This document shows positions 15,693-24,031 of a stretch of DNA of 64,000 bases, in pieces. A program made the translations under genes and the position numbers. Origin of the DNA: an uncultured Collinsella sp. (GTDB lineage: Bacteria; Actinomycetota; Coriobacteriia; Coriobacteriales; Coriobacteriaceae); the NCBI GenBank assembly GCA_900542175.1, contig UQNC01000004.1:22430-86429 (forward strand). The letters run 5' to 3'. Below the pieces are notes generated by a model that was given only the letters and a program-made list of their open reading frames with translations, was not told where the DNA came from and did not search any database. Position 1 is the first letter of the stretch. Each line of letters starts with the position of its first letter.

Positions 15693-16997
15693 TTGAATAG
15701 CCAGCTGATCCAACAGGGCCGCGCCGCTTACCGCGCGGGTGATTTTTCCGCTGCAGCCCAGATGCTTGGGGCGGCAAAGACTCCCGATGAGATTATGGGC
15801 GAGGCAGATCACCTTCGTGGCAACGCCTTGATGCACCTGGGCATGTATGCCGAGGCCGCCGAGGCCTATGCCGCCGCCCTCAACGACGGCACCTACGGCA
15901 AGCGCGGCGCGCTGCTCACCAACCGCGGCAAGGCGCTTGCCGCCGTGGGCGACTACACGACGGCCGCTCAGGCGTTCTCTGCTGCTACGCAGGATGCTTC
16001 CTATGCCACGCCGTTCAAGGCCTATCTGGGCCTGGGCAATGCGCTGTTCCAGTCGGGCGACTATGCCAACGCAGGAACCGCCTTCCGTCAGGCTGCCATC
16101 GACGGCGCCAATCCGGCTCCTGCCGCCGCACTCGGCGAGCTCGGTCGTTGCTTCATTAAGCTCGGCCGTCCGGCGGATGCCGTGGAGACCTACCGCACGG
16201 CTATCGACTTTGCCGGCCCCCGCGACGACACGCGTGCGCTCAACGCCGGCATGGGTCAGGCGCTTTCTGCCGCCGGCCGTCCCTCCGACGCACTCGACGC
16301 CTTTAACGCCGCTACTGCCGATGGCATCTACCAGCTCACCTCCGAGCAGGCCGATGAGCTTGCCCGCGTGCACGATTCGCTTGCCGCGCTGTCTGCCCAG
16401 ACGGCTATGGTCACGGCTCCGGCGCCCGCGATGGACGCTCCTGCCGTCGATCCGCTCGATCCTACGGGCGCGACCGGTCAGTTTATGCCCGATCCCTCGG
16501 ACACCGGCTTCTTTACGCTGTCCGAGTCCGAGATGGTCCAGCAGGACCGTCAGGATCGTAAGCAGGCCAAGGTCCGTCGTCGCCATCGCCACACGGGTCT
16601 TAAAGTCTTCATCGTGCTGCTTCTGCTCATTTTGATCGCCGCGGGCGGTCTGGGCTTTGCCTACACGCGCGGCTTTGGCTTCCCGTCTCAGGAGTCTGTC
16701 GTTACCGATCTGTTCCAGGCTGCCGGCGACGGTGACGCCGCAAAGGCCGAGTCTTGCCTGGCCTCGAGCCTGTCCGAGGACGCTAAGTCGATGATCATCT
16801 CCTCGATTCCGCAGGGTGCCACCGTGTCCGTCGAGGGCATGGATCAGTCCATGACCGAGACGACCGCCAAGGTGAAGGCATCGCTGTCCAAGGGCGGCGA
16901 GCAGGAGTACACCGTCAAATTCGTGCGCTCCGACAACCATATCGGCTGGGCCGTTTCTTCGCTTGATATGGATTTCTCGGCTGCTGACAACCAGTAG
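15693..16997 (+). CDS. TPR membrane protein, function unknown
   Basis: 434 residues from a TTG start with an AAAGGGGA site. The N-terminal ~230 residues contain about six tetratricopeptide-like helical repeats (for example RAAYRAGDFSAAAQML, NALFQSGDYANAGTAF, GRCFIKLGRPADAVETY). A charged segment (QDRQDRKQAKVRRRHRH) leads into one membrane helix near residue 310. The C-terminal ~120 residues lie outside and look like a small NTF2/DUF4878-type domain (FQAAGDGDAAKAESCLASSL). The orientation puts the TPR domain in the cytosol. It directly precedes mreB, and the pairing could hint at a cell-envelope scaffold role (inference). Confidence 0.72.
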   Translation: MNSQLIQQGRAAYRAGDFSAAAQMLGAAKTPDEIMGEADHLRGNALMHLGMYAEAAEAYAAALNDGTYGKRGALLTNRGKALAAVGDYTTAAQAFSAATQDASYATPFKAYLGLGNALFQSGDYANAGTAFRQAAIDGANPAPAAALGELGRCFIKLGRPADAVETYRTAIDFAGPRDDTRALNAGMGQALSAAGRPSDALDAFNAATADGIYQLTSEQADELARVHDSLAALSAQTAMVTAPAPAMDAPAVDPLDPTGATGQFMPDPSDTGFFTLSESEMVQQDRQDRKQAKVRRRHRHTGLKVFIVLLLLILIAAGGLGFAYTRGFGFPSQESVVTDLFQAAGDGDAAKAESCLASSLSEDAKSMIISSIPQGATVSVEGMDQSMTETTAKVKASLSKGGEQEYTVKFVRSDNHIGWAVSSLDMDFSAADNQ

Positions 16998-17019
16998 TGA
17001 CCTTATGGGATTTAGCTTT

Positions 17020-17053
17020 GCCCGGCGCTTCACCGCAAGTGAGGCGCCGGGCT
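17020..17053 (+). terminator. Hairpin between the TPR gene and mreB
   Basis: A long stem, GCCCGGCGC(t)TCAC / GTGA(g)GCGCCGGGC, followed by only two Ts. It probably ends or attenuates the upstream transcript before the mre cluster. Confidence 0.6.
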
Positions 17054-17112
17054 TGCGCTAGTATGATGAGCTAGTAGTTTTCCAGCAATCATCCAACACA
17101 TCAGGAGTTGCG

Positions 17113-18156
17113 TTGTTTTCTTTGATGGATATGTTCTTCGGTAGCTATGCGGGCGATCTTGCCATCGACCTCGGCACCGCCAATACGCTTGTCTCCGTGC
17201 GCGGCAAGGGCATCGTCATTCGCGAGCCCTCTGTTGTCGCCATCGACAAGAACGACGAGCGCATCTTGGCGGTCGGTATCGAGGCAAAGCGCATGCTCGG
17301 CCGTACGCCCGGCAACATCGTGGCCGTTCGTCCCCTGAAGGACGGCGTCATCGCCGACTTCGATGTTACCGAGGCCATGCTTCGCTACTTTATCGACAAG
17401 GCGTCCGAGAAGCGCTATCCGTGGACTCCGCGTCCGCGTGTTGTCGTCTGCGTTCCCTCCGGTGTCACGTCGGTCGAGAAGCGCGCTGTCTTTGAGGCCA
17501 CGATCCAGGCCGGTGCCCGCCAGGCCTATCTGATCGAAGAGCCCATGGCGGCTGCCATCGGCGCCGACCTGCCCGTCGAGGAACCCACCGGCTCCATGGT
17601 CATCGACATCGGTGGCGGTACCACCGAGGTTGCCGTTATCGCTATGGGCGGCATCGTCGTCTCGCAGTCCATCCGTATTGCCGGCGACGAGTTCGATCAG
17701 GCCATCCTCACGCACGTTCGTGATGCCTACAACCTGGCCATCGGCGAGCGTACGGCAGAGGACATCAAGATCAAGGTCGGCTCCGCCGTGCCGCTCAAGG
17801 ATGAGCTCGACGTCGAGGTCAACGGCCGCGACGTGATCACCGGTCTGCCCAAGACCGTGCGCATCGAGAGCGAGGAGATTCGTCGCGCACTCAACAAGCC
17901 GCTCGACGAGATGGCCAAGGCCGTCAAGGACGCACTCGACGCTACGCCTCCCGATCTTGCCTCGGACCTTATGTACTATGGCATTTTGCTGACCGGTGGC
18001 GGCGCGCTGCTGCGCGGTCTCGATGTGCGCCTGCGCGATGAGACCGGCGTTTCGGTCAACGTCAGCCCCACGGCGCTCGATAACGTTGTTAACGGCTGTG
18101 CCCGCGTGCTCGAGGCCAATGCGTTTGATGGCGGCTTCGTCCAGACCAATGCTTAA
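17113..18156 (+). CDS. mreB: Rod shape-determining protein MreB
   Basis: An actin-like ATPase that forms membrane-associated filaments and positions the elongation machinery. 347 residues, with phosphate-1 loop AIDLGTANTLV, CVPSGVTSVEKRAV, phosphate-2 VIDIGGGTTEVAVI, and the adenosine loop LTGGGALLRGLD. The N-terminal MFSLMDMFFGSYAGD is the usual short membrane-binding segment. A TTG start at 17113 is chosen because AGGAG lies five bases upstream; the next ATG (17125) is too far from it. First gene of mreB-mreC-mreD-pbp2-rodA. Confidence 0.95.
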   Translation: MFSLMDMFFGSYAGDLAIDLGTANTLVSVRGKGIVIREPSVVAIDKNDERILAVGIEAKRMLGRTPGNIVAVRPLKDGVIADFDVTEAMLRYFIDKASEKRYPWTPRPRVVVCVPSGVTSVEKRAVFEATIQAGARQAYLIEEPMAAAIGADLPVEEPTGSMVIDIGGGTTEVAVIAMGGIVVSQSIRIAGDEFDQAILTHVRDAYNLAIGERTAEDIKIKVGSAVPLKDELDVEVNGRDVITGLPKTVRIESEEIRRALNKPLDEMAKAVKDALDATPPDLASDLMYYGILLTGGGALLRGLDVRLRDETGVSVNVSPTALDNVVNGCARVLEANAFDGGFVQTNA

Positions 18157-18177
18157 TTTCCAAAAGGTGGATTCCAT

Positions 18178-19176
18178 TTGGCACGATCTTCGGGTTTCTC
18201 CACAAATCTGAATACCAAGCGACAATCAACGGGTATGCGCCCGTTGATTGTTTTCAGCCTGATTTCGGTGTTGCTGCTCACGTTTTACATCCGCGAGGGC
18301 GAGGCAGGACCGATTCATGCCGTGCGCTCGGGCGTGACGACGATTACCTCGCCGGTGCGCTTTGTGGGCTCGGCTGTGGCGGCTCCCTTCAATGCGATCG
18401 GTAACGTGTTCTCTAACCTTACGGCGTCGCAGGACACGCTTGACGAGCTTAAGACGCAAAACGAGGAACTGACCTCTAAGGTTGCCGAGCTCTCCGAGGC
18501 TCAAAAGACCGCCGAGCGACTGGAGGGGCTGGTCGGCCTGCAGTCGACCTACAACCTCAAATCAACCGCAGCTCGTATCGTCGGCGCTTCGGGCGATGCC
18601 TGGACCTCGACCGTCACCATCGATAAGGGTTCTGCCGACGGTCTTACCATCAACATGCCTGTGACGAGTTCTGCCGGTGTCATAGGCCAGATTATCGAGG
18701 TCTCGGCCAAGACGTCCACCGTGCGCCTGATTGGCGATGAGAACTCGGGCGTGTCCGCTATGGTGCAGGACACGCGCGCCCAGGGCATGCTGCAGGGTCA
18801 GGCTGACGGCACGCTGCGTCTTGAGTACGTGAGCGTCGATTCCGACGTTAAGGTTGGCGACATCATCGTGACCTCGGGCATTGGCGGTGTGTTCCCCAAG
18901 GGTCTACCGCTCGGCACCGTCTCGTCTGTTGAGAAATCGGCTAACGACGTGTACTACACCATTGTGGTGCGCGCCCAGACGACGGCCGAGAACAACGAGG
19001 AAGTGCTGGTCATTACCTCGCTGACCGACGAACAGTCGGCCTCGGATGAGGACGTGAACACGGCCAACAGCACGCCGCAGGGAACGTCGCGCGATGCTGC
19101 GACCAAGACGAAGGACGAGAGCCCGGATGACAGTTCCGACACGTCCGAGACGACCGATTCCGGCTCGAGCGAATAG
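18178..19176 (+). CDS. mreC: Rod shape-determining protein MreC
   Basis: 332 residues. A single N-terminal membrane helix (LIVFSLISVLLLTFYI) is followed by a coiled coil (LKTQNEELTSKVAELSEAQK), then the extracytoplasmic beta-barrel domain (ARIVGASGDAWTSTVTIDKG, GVIGQIIEV, RLIGDENSGVSAMVQ, VTSGIGGVFPKGLPLGTV). The last ~45 residues are a disordered acidic Ser/Thr/Asp tail, common in actinobacterial MreC. It links cytosolic MreB to periplasmic PBP2. The start is a TTG at 18178 with an AAAGGTGG site. The gap to mreB is 21 bases. Confidence 0.93.
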   Translation: MARSSGFSTNLNTKRQSTGMRPLIVFSLISVLLLTFYIREGEAGPIHAVRSGVTTITSPVRFVGSAVAAPFNAIGNVFSNLTASQDTLDELKTQNEELTSKVAELSEAQKTAERLEGLVGLQSTYNLKSTAARIVGASGDAWTSTVTIDKGSADGLTINMPVTSSAGVIGQIIEVSAKTSTVRLIGDENSGVSAMVQDTRAQGMLQGQADGTLRLEYVSVDSDVKVGDIIVTSGIGGVFPKGLPLGTVSSVEKSANDVYYTIVVRAQTTAENNEEVLVITSLTDEQSASDEDVNTANSTPQGTSRDAATKTKDESPDDSSDTSETTDSGSSE

Positions 19177-19187
19177 GGGGCATGTCC

Positions 19188-19754
19188 ATGGATCTACACG
19201 AGCAGGGGATGAACTCCCGCACGTTTGTAATCGCCGCCATTGTGTGCGTGCTGCTGCAGGCAGGCCTGGCACCGCAGATCTCCATTGCGGGCGGTCGCGT
19301 CAACTTTATGATTATCCTGGTGTGCCTAAGCGTGTTCTCGGGCGACCCGACCCGTGCCGTCGTGTGCGGTTTTTGCAGCGGCTTGTTCTATGACCTTTCC
19401 GCTGCCGTGCCGGTGGGCGTTATGTCGCTCCTGCTGACCGTGGGTTCTTTTGCCCTGGTGCATAGCGCTGCCGGTCAGACGGGCGGTGCCCCGAGTGCGC
19501 GCGGCATCACGGTGGGCGCCTTCGCGTTCGTCATTAATGTGATCTACAGCATCATCTTGCTGTTTATGGGTTTGGAGACGAGCTTTGTCGTGGCGATCTT
19601 CGGCCATGCGCTGCCGTCTTCGATCCTGACGGGTCTGGTTGCCATTCCGTTTTTGATGTCCGGCGTCGTGCCGCAGTCCGGTTATGGATTCTCCGCACGT
19701 GGCGGACGCCAGACGGGCATGCGCTTTAAGCCCAAGACCCGTAAGCTCAAATAG
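19188..19754 (+). CDS. mreD: Rod shape-determining protein MreD
   Basis: 188 residues and very hydrophobic, with about five to six membrane helices (FVIAAIVCVLLQAGLAPQ, NFMIILVCLSVFSG, and more). The pattern GDPTRAVVCGFCSGLFYDL corresponds to the conserved MreD helix near residue 60. It partners MreC in the elongasome. ATG 19188 is preferred over 19182 because the AGGGGG site lies seven bases upstream. Assignment rests on hydrophobicity, size and position between mreC and pbp2. Confidence 0.88.
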   Translation: MDLHEQGMNSRTFVIAAIVCVLLQAGLAPQISIAGGRVNFMIILVCLSVFSGDPTRAVVCGFCSGLFYDLSAAVPVGVMSLLLTVGSFALVHSAAGQTGGAPSARGITVGAFAFVINVIYSIILLFMGLETSFVVAIFGHALPSSILTGLVAIPFLMSGVVPQSGYGFSARGGRQTGMRFKPKTRKLK

Positions 19755-19767
19755 GGGAGGCTCGTAG

Positions 19768-21837
19768 ATGTCTTCCCAGATGACGGTTATTATCGCCGGT
19801 ATCGTGCTGGTTGTGGCCATCGTGGTCGCACTGGTCATTATGCGTCGCGGCGATTCTCGTTTTACCTACGATACGCAGCATGGGACGGCCCCGCGCGCCA
19901 CCGAGGGCGAGGGCAATACCGCGGCGACCGCCTTTAAGGGCCGCTTCTCCATCCTCACCACGGGTGTGGGCGCGATGTTCGCGGCGCTTGCCGTCAAGCT
20001 GTGGGGCATGCAGATGGTCTCGTCGGACTATTACGAAAAGCAGGCTAATAGCAATCAGACGCGCACCGTTACCACACCCGCTGTGCGCGGCCGCATCCTC
20101 GACCGCAATGGCGTGGCGCTTGTCCAGAACCGTCCCTCACTTGCTGTCGTGGCCTACCGCGACCTTGCCGAGGATGAGGTTCTGGTTCGCCATCTTGCCA
20201 ACGTGCTCGGTATGCCCTACGTGGCGGTGCTGCGCAATATTCAGGACAATTCCGAGGGCGCTCAGAGCCTGCATACCATCGCGACGGACGTCCGTCGCTC
20301 CACGGTTGCCTATATTCAGGAGCACGCCGGCGAGTTCCCGGGCGTCAAGATTGCCGAGCGTACCGAGCGCCAGTATCCATATGGCGAGACGGCATGCCAT
20401 ATCTTGGGCTATACCGGCACCATTACCTCCGAGCAGCTCGAGGCCCAGAATAAGAAAACCTCTGGTGATGATGATGCTTCTGCTGGCCGGATTACGTACC
20501 AGTCGGGCGATATCGTGGGCCAGGCGGGTGTTGAGAGCTACTACGAAAACCTGCTGCAGGGTATTCGTGGCGAGCAGACCGTCAAGGTCGATGCCTCGGG
20601 CAATGTGACCGGTCAGGCCGGCGCCGTGCCCGCTAAGGCCGGCTCCGACATTAAGCTCACGCTCGATCTTAAGATCCAACAGGCCTGTGAGACGGCGCTG
20701 GCGAGCGCCATCGAGCTTGCCAAGACCACTGGCTACAGCAATGCCGGCAACGGCGCTGTGGTGTGTCTCGATCCCAACAATGGCGAGATCCTGGGCATGG
20801 CGAGCGAGCCCAAGTTCGATCCGTCCGTCTTTATCGGCGGCGTCTCAAATGACGTGTGGACCGAGCTCAATGATGACAAGGGTTCGCACCCGCTGCTCAA
20901 CCGCGCCATTAGCGGACAGTACATGTCGGCCTCGACCATCAAGCCGCTCTCGGCACTGGCCGGTCTTGAGTTTGGAACCTACACTTCAACGCAGACAACC
21001 AACTGCACGGGCTATTGGACGGGCCTGGGCAAGGCTTGGGGCAAGCGCTGCTGGCTGACGTCTGGCCACGGCACCATGACGCTGCAGTCGGGTATCGCCA
21101 ACTCGTGCGACCCCGTCTTCTACGACATGGGCAAGGCCTTCTTTTATGACGAGCAACATTCCGAGGGCCTGCAGGAGGTCTTTCGTCGCTGGGGCCTAGG
21201 CAAGACCTGCGGTATCGATCTGCCGAGTGAGGGCGCGGGCCGTATTCCCGATGCCGAGTGGAAAGAGTCGTACTTTACCGACGCCTCTGCCGAGGACCGC
21301 AAGTGGAATGCCGGCGATATGACCAACATTGCCATCGGCCAAGGCGACATCCTGGTGACGCCCCTGCAGATGGCGTGCGCCTATATGGGTCTTGCCAACG
21401 GCGGCAAACAGTACGTGCCTCACGTGTTTTTGTCTGCCGTGTCGCGCGATGGCGACGGCGATGCCTATAAGTACAACGGCAAGGGCAAGAAGAAGCGCCT
21501 GGAGGCCAAGATCAACAGCGATTCGGATTTGACTCTTGTTCGCAACGGCATGCACGACGTGATTTACACGGCATCGACGTCCCTGGCGGCTCACTTTGGC
21601 ACCCTGACGCCGCAGGTATACGGCAAGTCGGGCACGGGCGAGAAAAGCGGCGAGGACGAATACGCGTGGTTCTGCGCCTATGCGCCGGCCGATGGTCCCA
21701 AGTATGTCATCGCTACTGTCCTGGAGCAGGGCGGCGGTGGCTCAGATACCGCGATGCATGTCGTGCGCGACGTGCTCGGCGCGATTTATGACGAGCCCGA
21801 TACCTCTTCGGCCTCGGGCGATTCTTCGGTTCGATAG
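19768..21837 (+). CDS. mrdA: Penicillin-binding protein 2 (elongation transpeptidase)
   Basis: 689 residues. Cross-links peptidoglycan during side-wall growth, paired with RodA. There are two hydrophobic segments near the N-terminus: residues ~5-25, and ~60-80 before the dimerisation domain with VRGRILDRNGVALVQN. The transpeptidase domain has SxxK as STIK (S389), the second motif SCD in SGIANSCDPVFYDMG, and KSG in VYGKSGTGEKSG. An extra N-terminal membrane segment makes it slightly longer than enterobacterial PBP2. It lies between mreD and rodA with gaps of 13 and 9 bases. Confidence 0.94.
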   Translation: MSSQMTVIIAGIVLVVAIVVALVIMRRGDSRFTYDTQHGTAPRATEGEGNTAATAFKGRFSILTTGVGAMFAALAVKLWGMQMVSSDYYEKQANSNQTRTVTTPAVRGRILDRNGVALVQNRPSLAVVAYRDLAEDEVLVRHLANVLGMPYVAVLRNIQDNSEGAQSLHTIATDVRRSTVAYIQEHAGEFPGVKIAERTERQYPYGETACHILGYTGTITSEQLEAQNKKTSGDDDASAGRITYQSGDIVGQAGVESYYENLLQGIRGEQTVKVDASGNVTGQAGAVPAKAGSDIKLTLDLKIQQACETALASAIELAKTTGYSNAGNGAVVCLDPNNGEILGMASEPKFDPSVFIGGVSNDVWTELNDDKGSHPLLNRAISGQYMSASTIKPLSALAGLEFGTYTSTQTTNCTGYWTGLGKAWGKRCWLTSGHGTMTLQSGIANSCDPVFYDMGKAFFYDEQHSEGLQEVFRRWGLGKTCGIDLPSEGAGRIPDAEWKESYFTDASAEDRKWNAGDMTNIAIGQGDILVTPLQMACAYMGLANGGKQYVPHVFLSAVSRDGDGDAYKYNGKGKKKRLEAKINSDSDLTLVRNGMHDVIYTASTSLAAHFGTLTPQVYGKSGTGEKSGEDEYAWFCAYAPADGPKYVIATVLEQGGGGSDTAMHVVRDVLGAIYDEPDTSSASGDSSVR

Positions 21838-21846
21838 GAGGTTGCG

Positions 21847-23073
21847 ATGGTTTTTTCTCCGGCGGATCTGTTCCGTTCAACCAAGACCGGCTCTCGCAGC
21901 AGCCTGGACCGTGTCAACAAGCAACTTTCGGCCTCGCGCGGCACGTTTCGCCAAAAGGTGCATATCGGTGTGCTCGTGGCCACAGTGGCGCTCGTCGCCT
22001 ACGGTGCCATCATTATCTGGTCGGCTTCGCAGTTTAAGGCCGATGCTTCGTTCTCACGCCATCTGCTGGGAATTGGTATCGGGGCGTTGCTGGCGGTGCT
22101 GGTCTGGCGTACCGACCTGCGCGGTATTTCCAATTTCTCGACGGCGTTGCTCGTCATCGACCTGATCGTGATCTTCTCGCCCAAGATTCCGGGTCTGTCC
22201 TATACGGGCGGTCTGGGCATGACAGGCTGGATCAAGATTCCCGGTATCGGCTTGACATTCCAGCCGGTCGAGCTTGCCAAGCTCATCACCATCTTCTTTA
22301 TCGCCACGCTTGGCTCGCAGTATAACGGCCGCATCGATACCGTTCGCGACTACGTCAAGCTCTGCGGCATGCTGTCCATCCCGTTTTTGGCCGTCGTTGC
22401 CATGGGCGACCTGGGCTCGGGCCTGGTCGTGCTGGTCTCGGGCGCCATCGTCATCTGCATGAGCGGTGCGCGCCGCGAATGGGTGCTGTCGACCCTGGCC
22501 CTGCTTGTGGGCCTGGTGGCCCTCGTCCTGGCGCTCGATTCGGTCTTTGATTCGTTGCTCGGCCACGATGTGCTCATCAAGCAGTATCAGATGAACCGCC
22601 TGACGGTCTTTATCGACCCCGATAATGCCAATTCGGACGATGCCTACAACCTGCAGCAGTCGCTTATCGCCGTTGGCTCGGGCGGCTTCTTTGGTAAGGG
22701 TTTGGGTCATGCGACGCAGTCGGCCGGCGGCTTTCTGCCCGAGTTCCACACTGACTTCGTCTTCGCCTTCCTGTCCGAGACCTTTGGCTTTTGCGGTTCC
22801 TTTTTGCTCCTATGCCTCTACGTGCTGCTGATCTTTTCGACGATTCGCGTCGCCTTTAAGTGTGAGTCGCTGTTCTTGCGCCTATCGTGTGTGGGCATCG
22901 TTGGCATGTGGGCGTTCCAGACCTTCGAAAACATCGGCATGTGCATTGGCATGATGCCGATTACCGGTATTCCGCTACCGTTTATTAGCTTCGGTTCGTC
23001 TTCGATGATGATTCAGCTGCTGACGGTGGGTATCGTACAATCCATATGGCGGCATCGTTCGGGCGCCGCGTAA
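21847..23073 (+). CDS. rodA: Peptidoglycan glycosyltransferase RodA (SEDS family)
   Basis: 408 residues with about ten membrane helices. A SEDS polymerase that extends glycan strands from lipid II together with PBP2. Family signatures visible are WIKIPGIGLTFQPVELAKL, GDLGSGLVVLVSGAIVICM, DAYNLQQSLIAVGSGGFFGKGLG, PEFHTDFVFAFLSETFGF, and the terminal GIPLPFISFGSSSMM. The catalytic aspartate region (TDFVFA) is intact. The cytosolic N-terminal ~35 residues are charged. Position after pbp2 argues for RodA rather than FtsW. Confidence 0.94.
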   Translation: MVFSPADLFRSTKTGSRSSLDRVNKQLSASRGTFRQKVHIGVLVATVALVAYGAIIIWSASQFKADASFSRHLLGIGIGALLAVLVWRTDLRGISNFSTALLVIDLIVIFSPKIPGLSYTGGLGMTGWIKIPGIGLTFQPVELAKLITIFFIATLGSQYNGRIDTVRDYVKLCGMLSIPFLAVVAMGDLGSGLVVLVSGAIVICMSGARREWVLSTLALLVGLVALVLALDSVFDSLLGHDVLIKQYQMNRLTVFIDPDNANSDDAYNLQQSLIAVGSGGFFGKGLGHATQSAGGFLPEFHTDFVFAFLSETFGFCGSFLLLCLYVLLIFSTIRVAFKCESLFLRLSCVGIVGMWAFQTFENIGMCIGMMPITGIPLPFISFGSSSMMIQLLTVGIVQSIWRHRSGAA

Positions 23074-23091
23074 CCGCTGGAGGGGTTTGCT

Positions 23092-24021
23092 ATGAAAATT
23101 CCCGTAGATAAGCTGACCCGCGCTTTTAAGATGGGCGCGTCCGTTAAGAAGGATTCCGATACGCCGGTGCGCGTCTCGGTCTATTTGGATTCGTCCGCCT
23201 CGCGCTTTCTGGCCGAGACGGTGCGTGACGCCTTTGTGCCGCAGACGACCTCGGGCATTGTGCGCGTCGAGCGTCTGGGGGAGGAGCGAATTGCTCCAAA
23301 GACCGATACCGATGTGGTACTGGTGCTCTCGTGCGGTTCCGACCGCTTGGAGAGTGCCGTGCAGGAGCTCGTGATCGCCGGCGCGCCCGTGTGCGTGCTT
23401 GCCGAGTCAGCTGTGGAGGTGCCGTTTATCGAGGAGTCCACGCCCATGCTCGGCGTGGTGGCGGCAACCGATAAGACGTATCTGCTCGAGACGCTTGCCC
23501 GCTGGATTCTCGATCGCACCGAAAAGGAAACGGCTTTTGCGGCGAACTTTGCCTTCATGCGCATCGCGGCGGCCAATCGTATCATCACCTCGTGCGCGCT
23601 CACTAATATGGCGACCGGTGCGCTGGTGTTTTTGCCGGGCGCCGATTATCCCGTTATGGCGCTGGCGCAGGTGGGCATGCTCTTTGAGCTCGCTGCCGTC
23701 TTTGGACGCGGCATTAAGCCTGAGCGCGGCTACGAGGTCGCGGGCGTGCTTGTCGGCGGTCTTGTGATCCGCGCGGTCACCCGCGCGCTCGTCAAGCAGA
23801 CGCCGCATATTGGGTTTGCCGTCAAGGCGCTCACTGCTGCCGCGGGCACCTATGGCATGGGCCGTGCGCTCGTTTCGCTCTACGAACGCGATGTCGACTA
23901 CAGCCGTGCCAACGAGGTGGTTACTGCCACGTTCTCCCGCGTTCGCGATCTGGTGACCACGGTCGCGGGCGCTACCCGTCCTATGGCGTCCTATCAGGAC
24001 GCATCAGATCTCGCTGCTTAG
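23092..24021 (+). CDS. Stand-alone DUF697 protein
   Basis: 309 residues. The first ~150 have a Rossmann-like alternation (VSVYLDSSASRFLAETV, DTDVVLVLSCGSDRLE, APVCVLAESAVEVPF) with no nucleotide-binding motif, as if a GTPase domain has degenerated. The rest resembles DUF697: an ANRIITSCALTNMATGALVFLPGADYPVMA amphipathic/hydrophobic stretch, then further hydrophobic helices (AGVLVGGLVIRAVTR). In other bacteria DUF697 is usually fused to a GTPase. It sits 18 bases after rodA and 10 bases before the radical-SAM gene. A membrane-associated role is likely; its exact function is unknown. Confidence 0.65.
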   Translation: MKIPVDKLTRAFKMGASVKKDSDTPVRVSVYLDSSASRFLAETVRDAFVPQTTSGIVRVERLGEERIAPKTDTDVVLVLSCGSDRLESAVQELVIAGAPVCVLAESAVEVPFIEESTPMLGVVAATDKTYLLETLARWILDRTEKETAFAANFAFMRIAAANRIITSCALTNMATGALVFLPGADYPVMALAQVGMLFELAAVFGRGIKPERGYEVAGVLVGGLVIRAVTRALVKQTPHIGFAVKALTAAAGTYGMGRALVSLYERDVDYSRANEVVTATFSRVRDLVTTVAGATRPMASYQDASDLAA

Positions 24022-24031
24022 GGGTTTTCCG

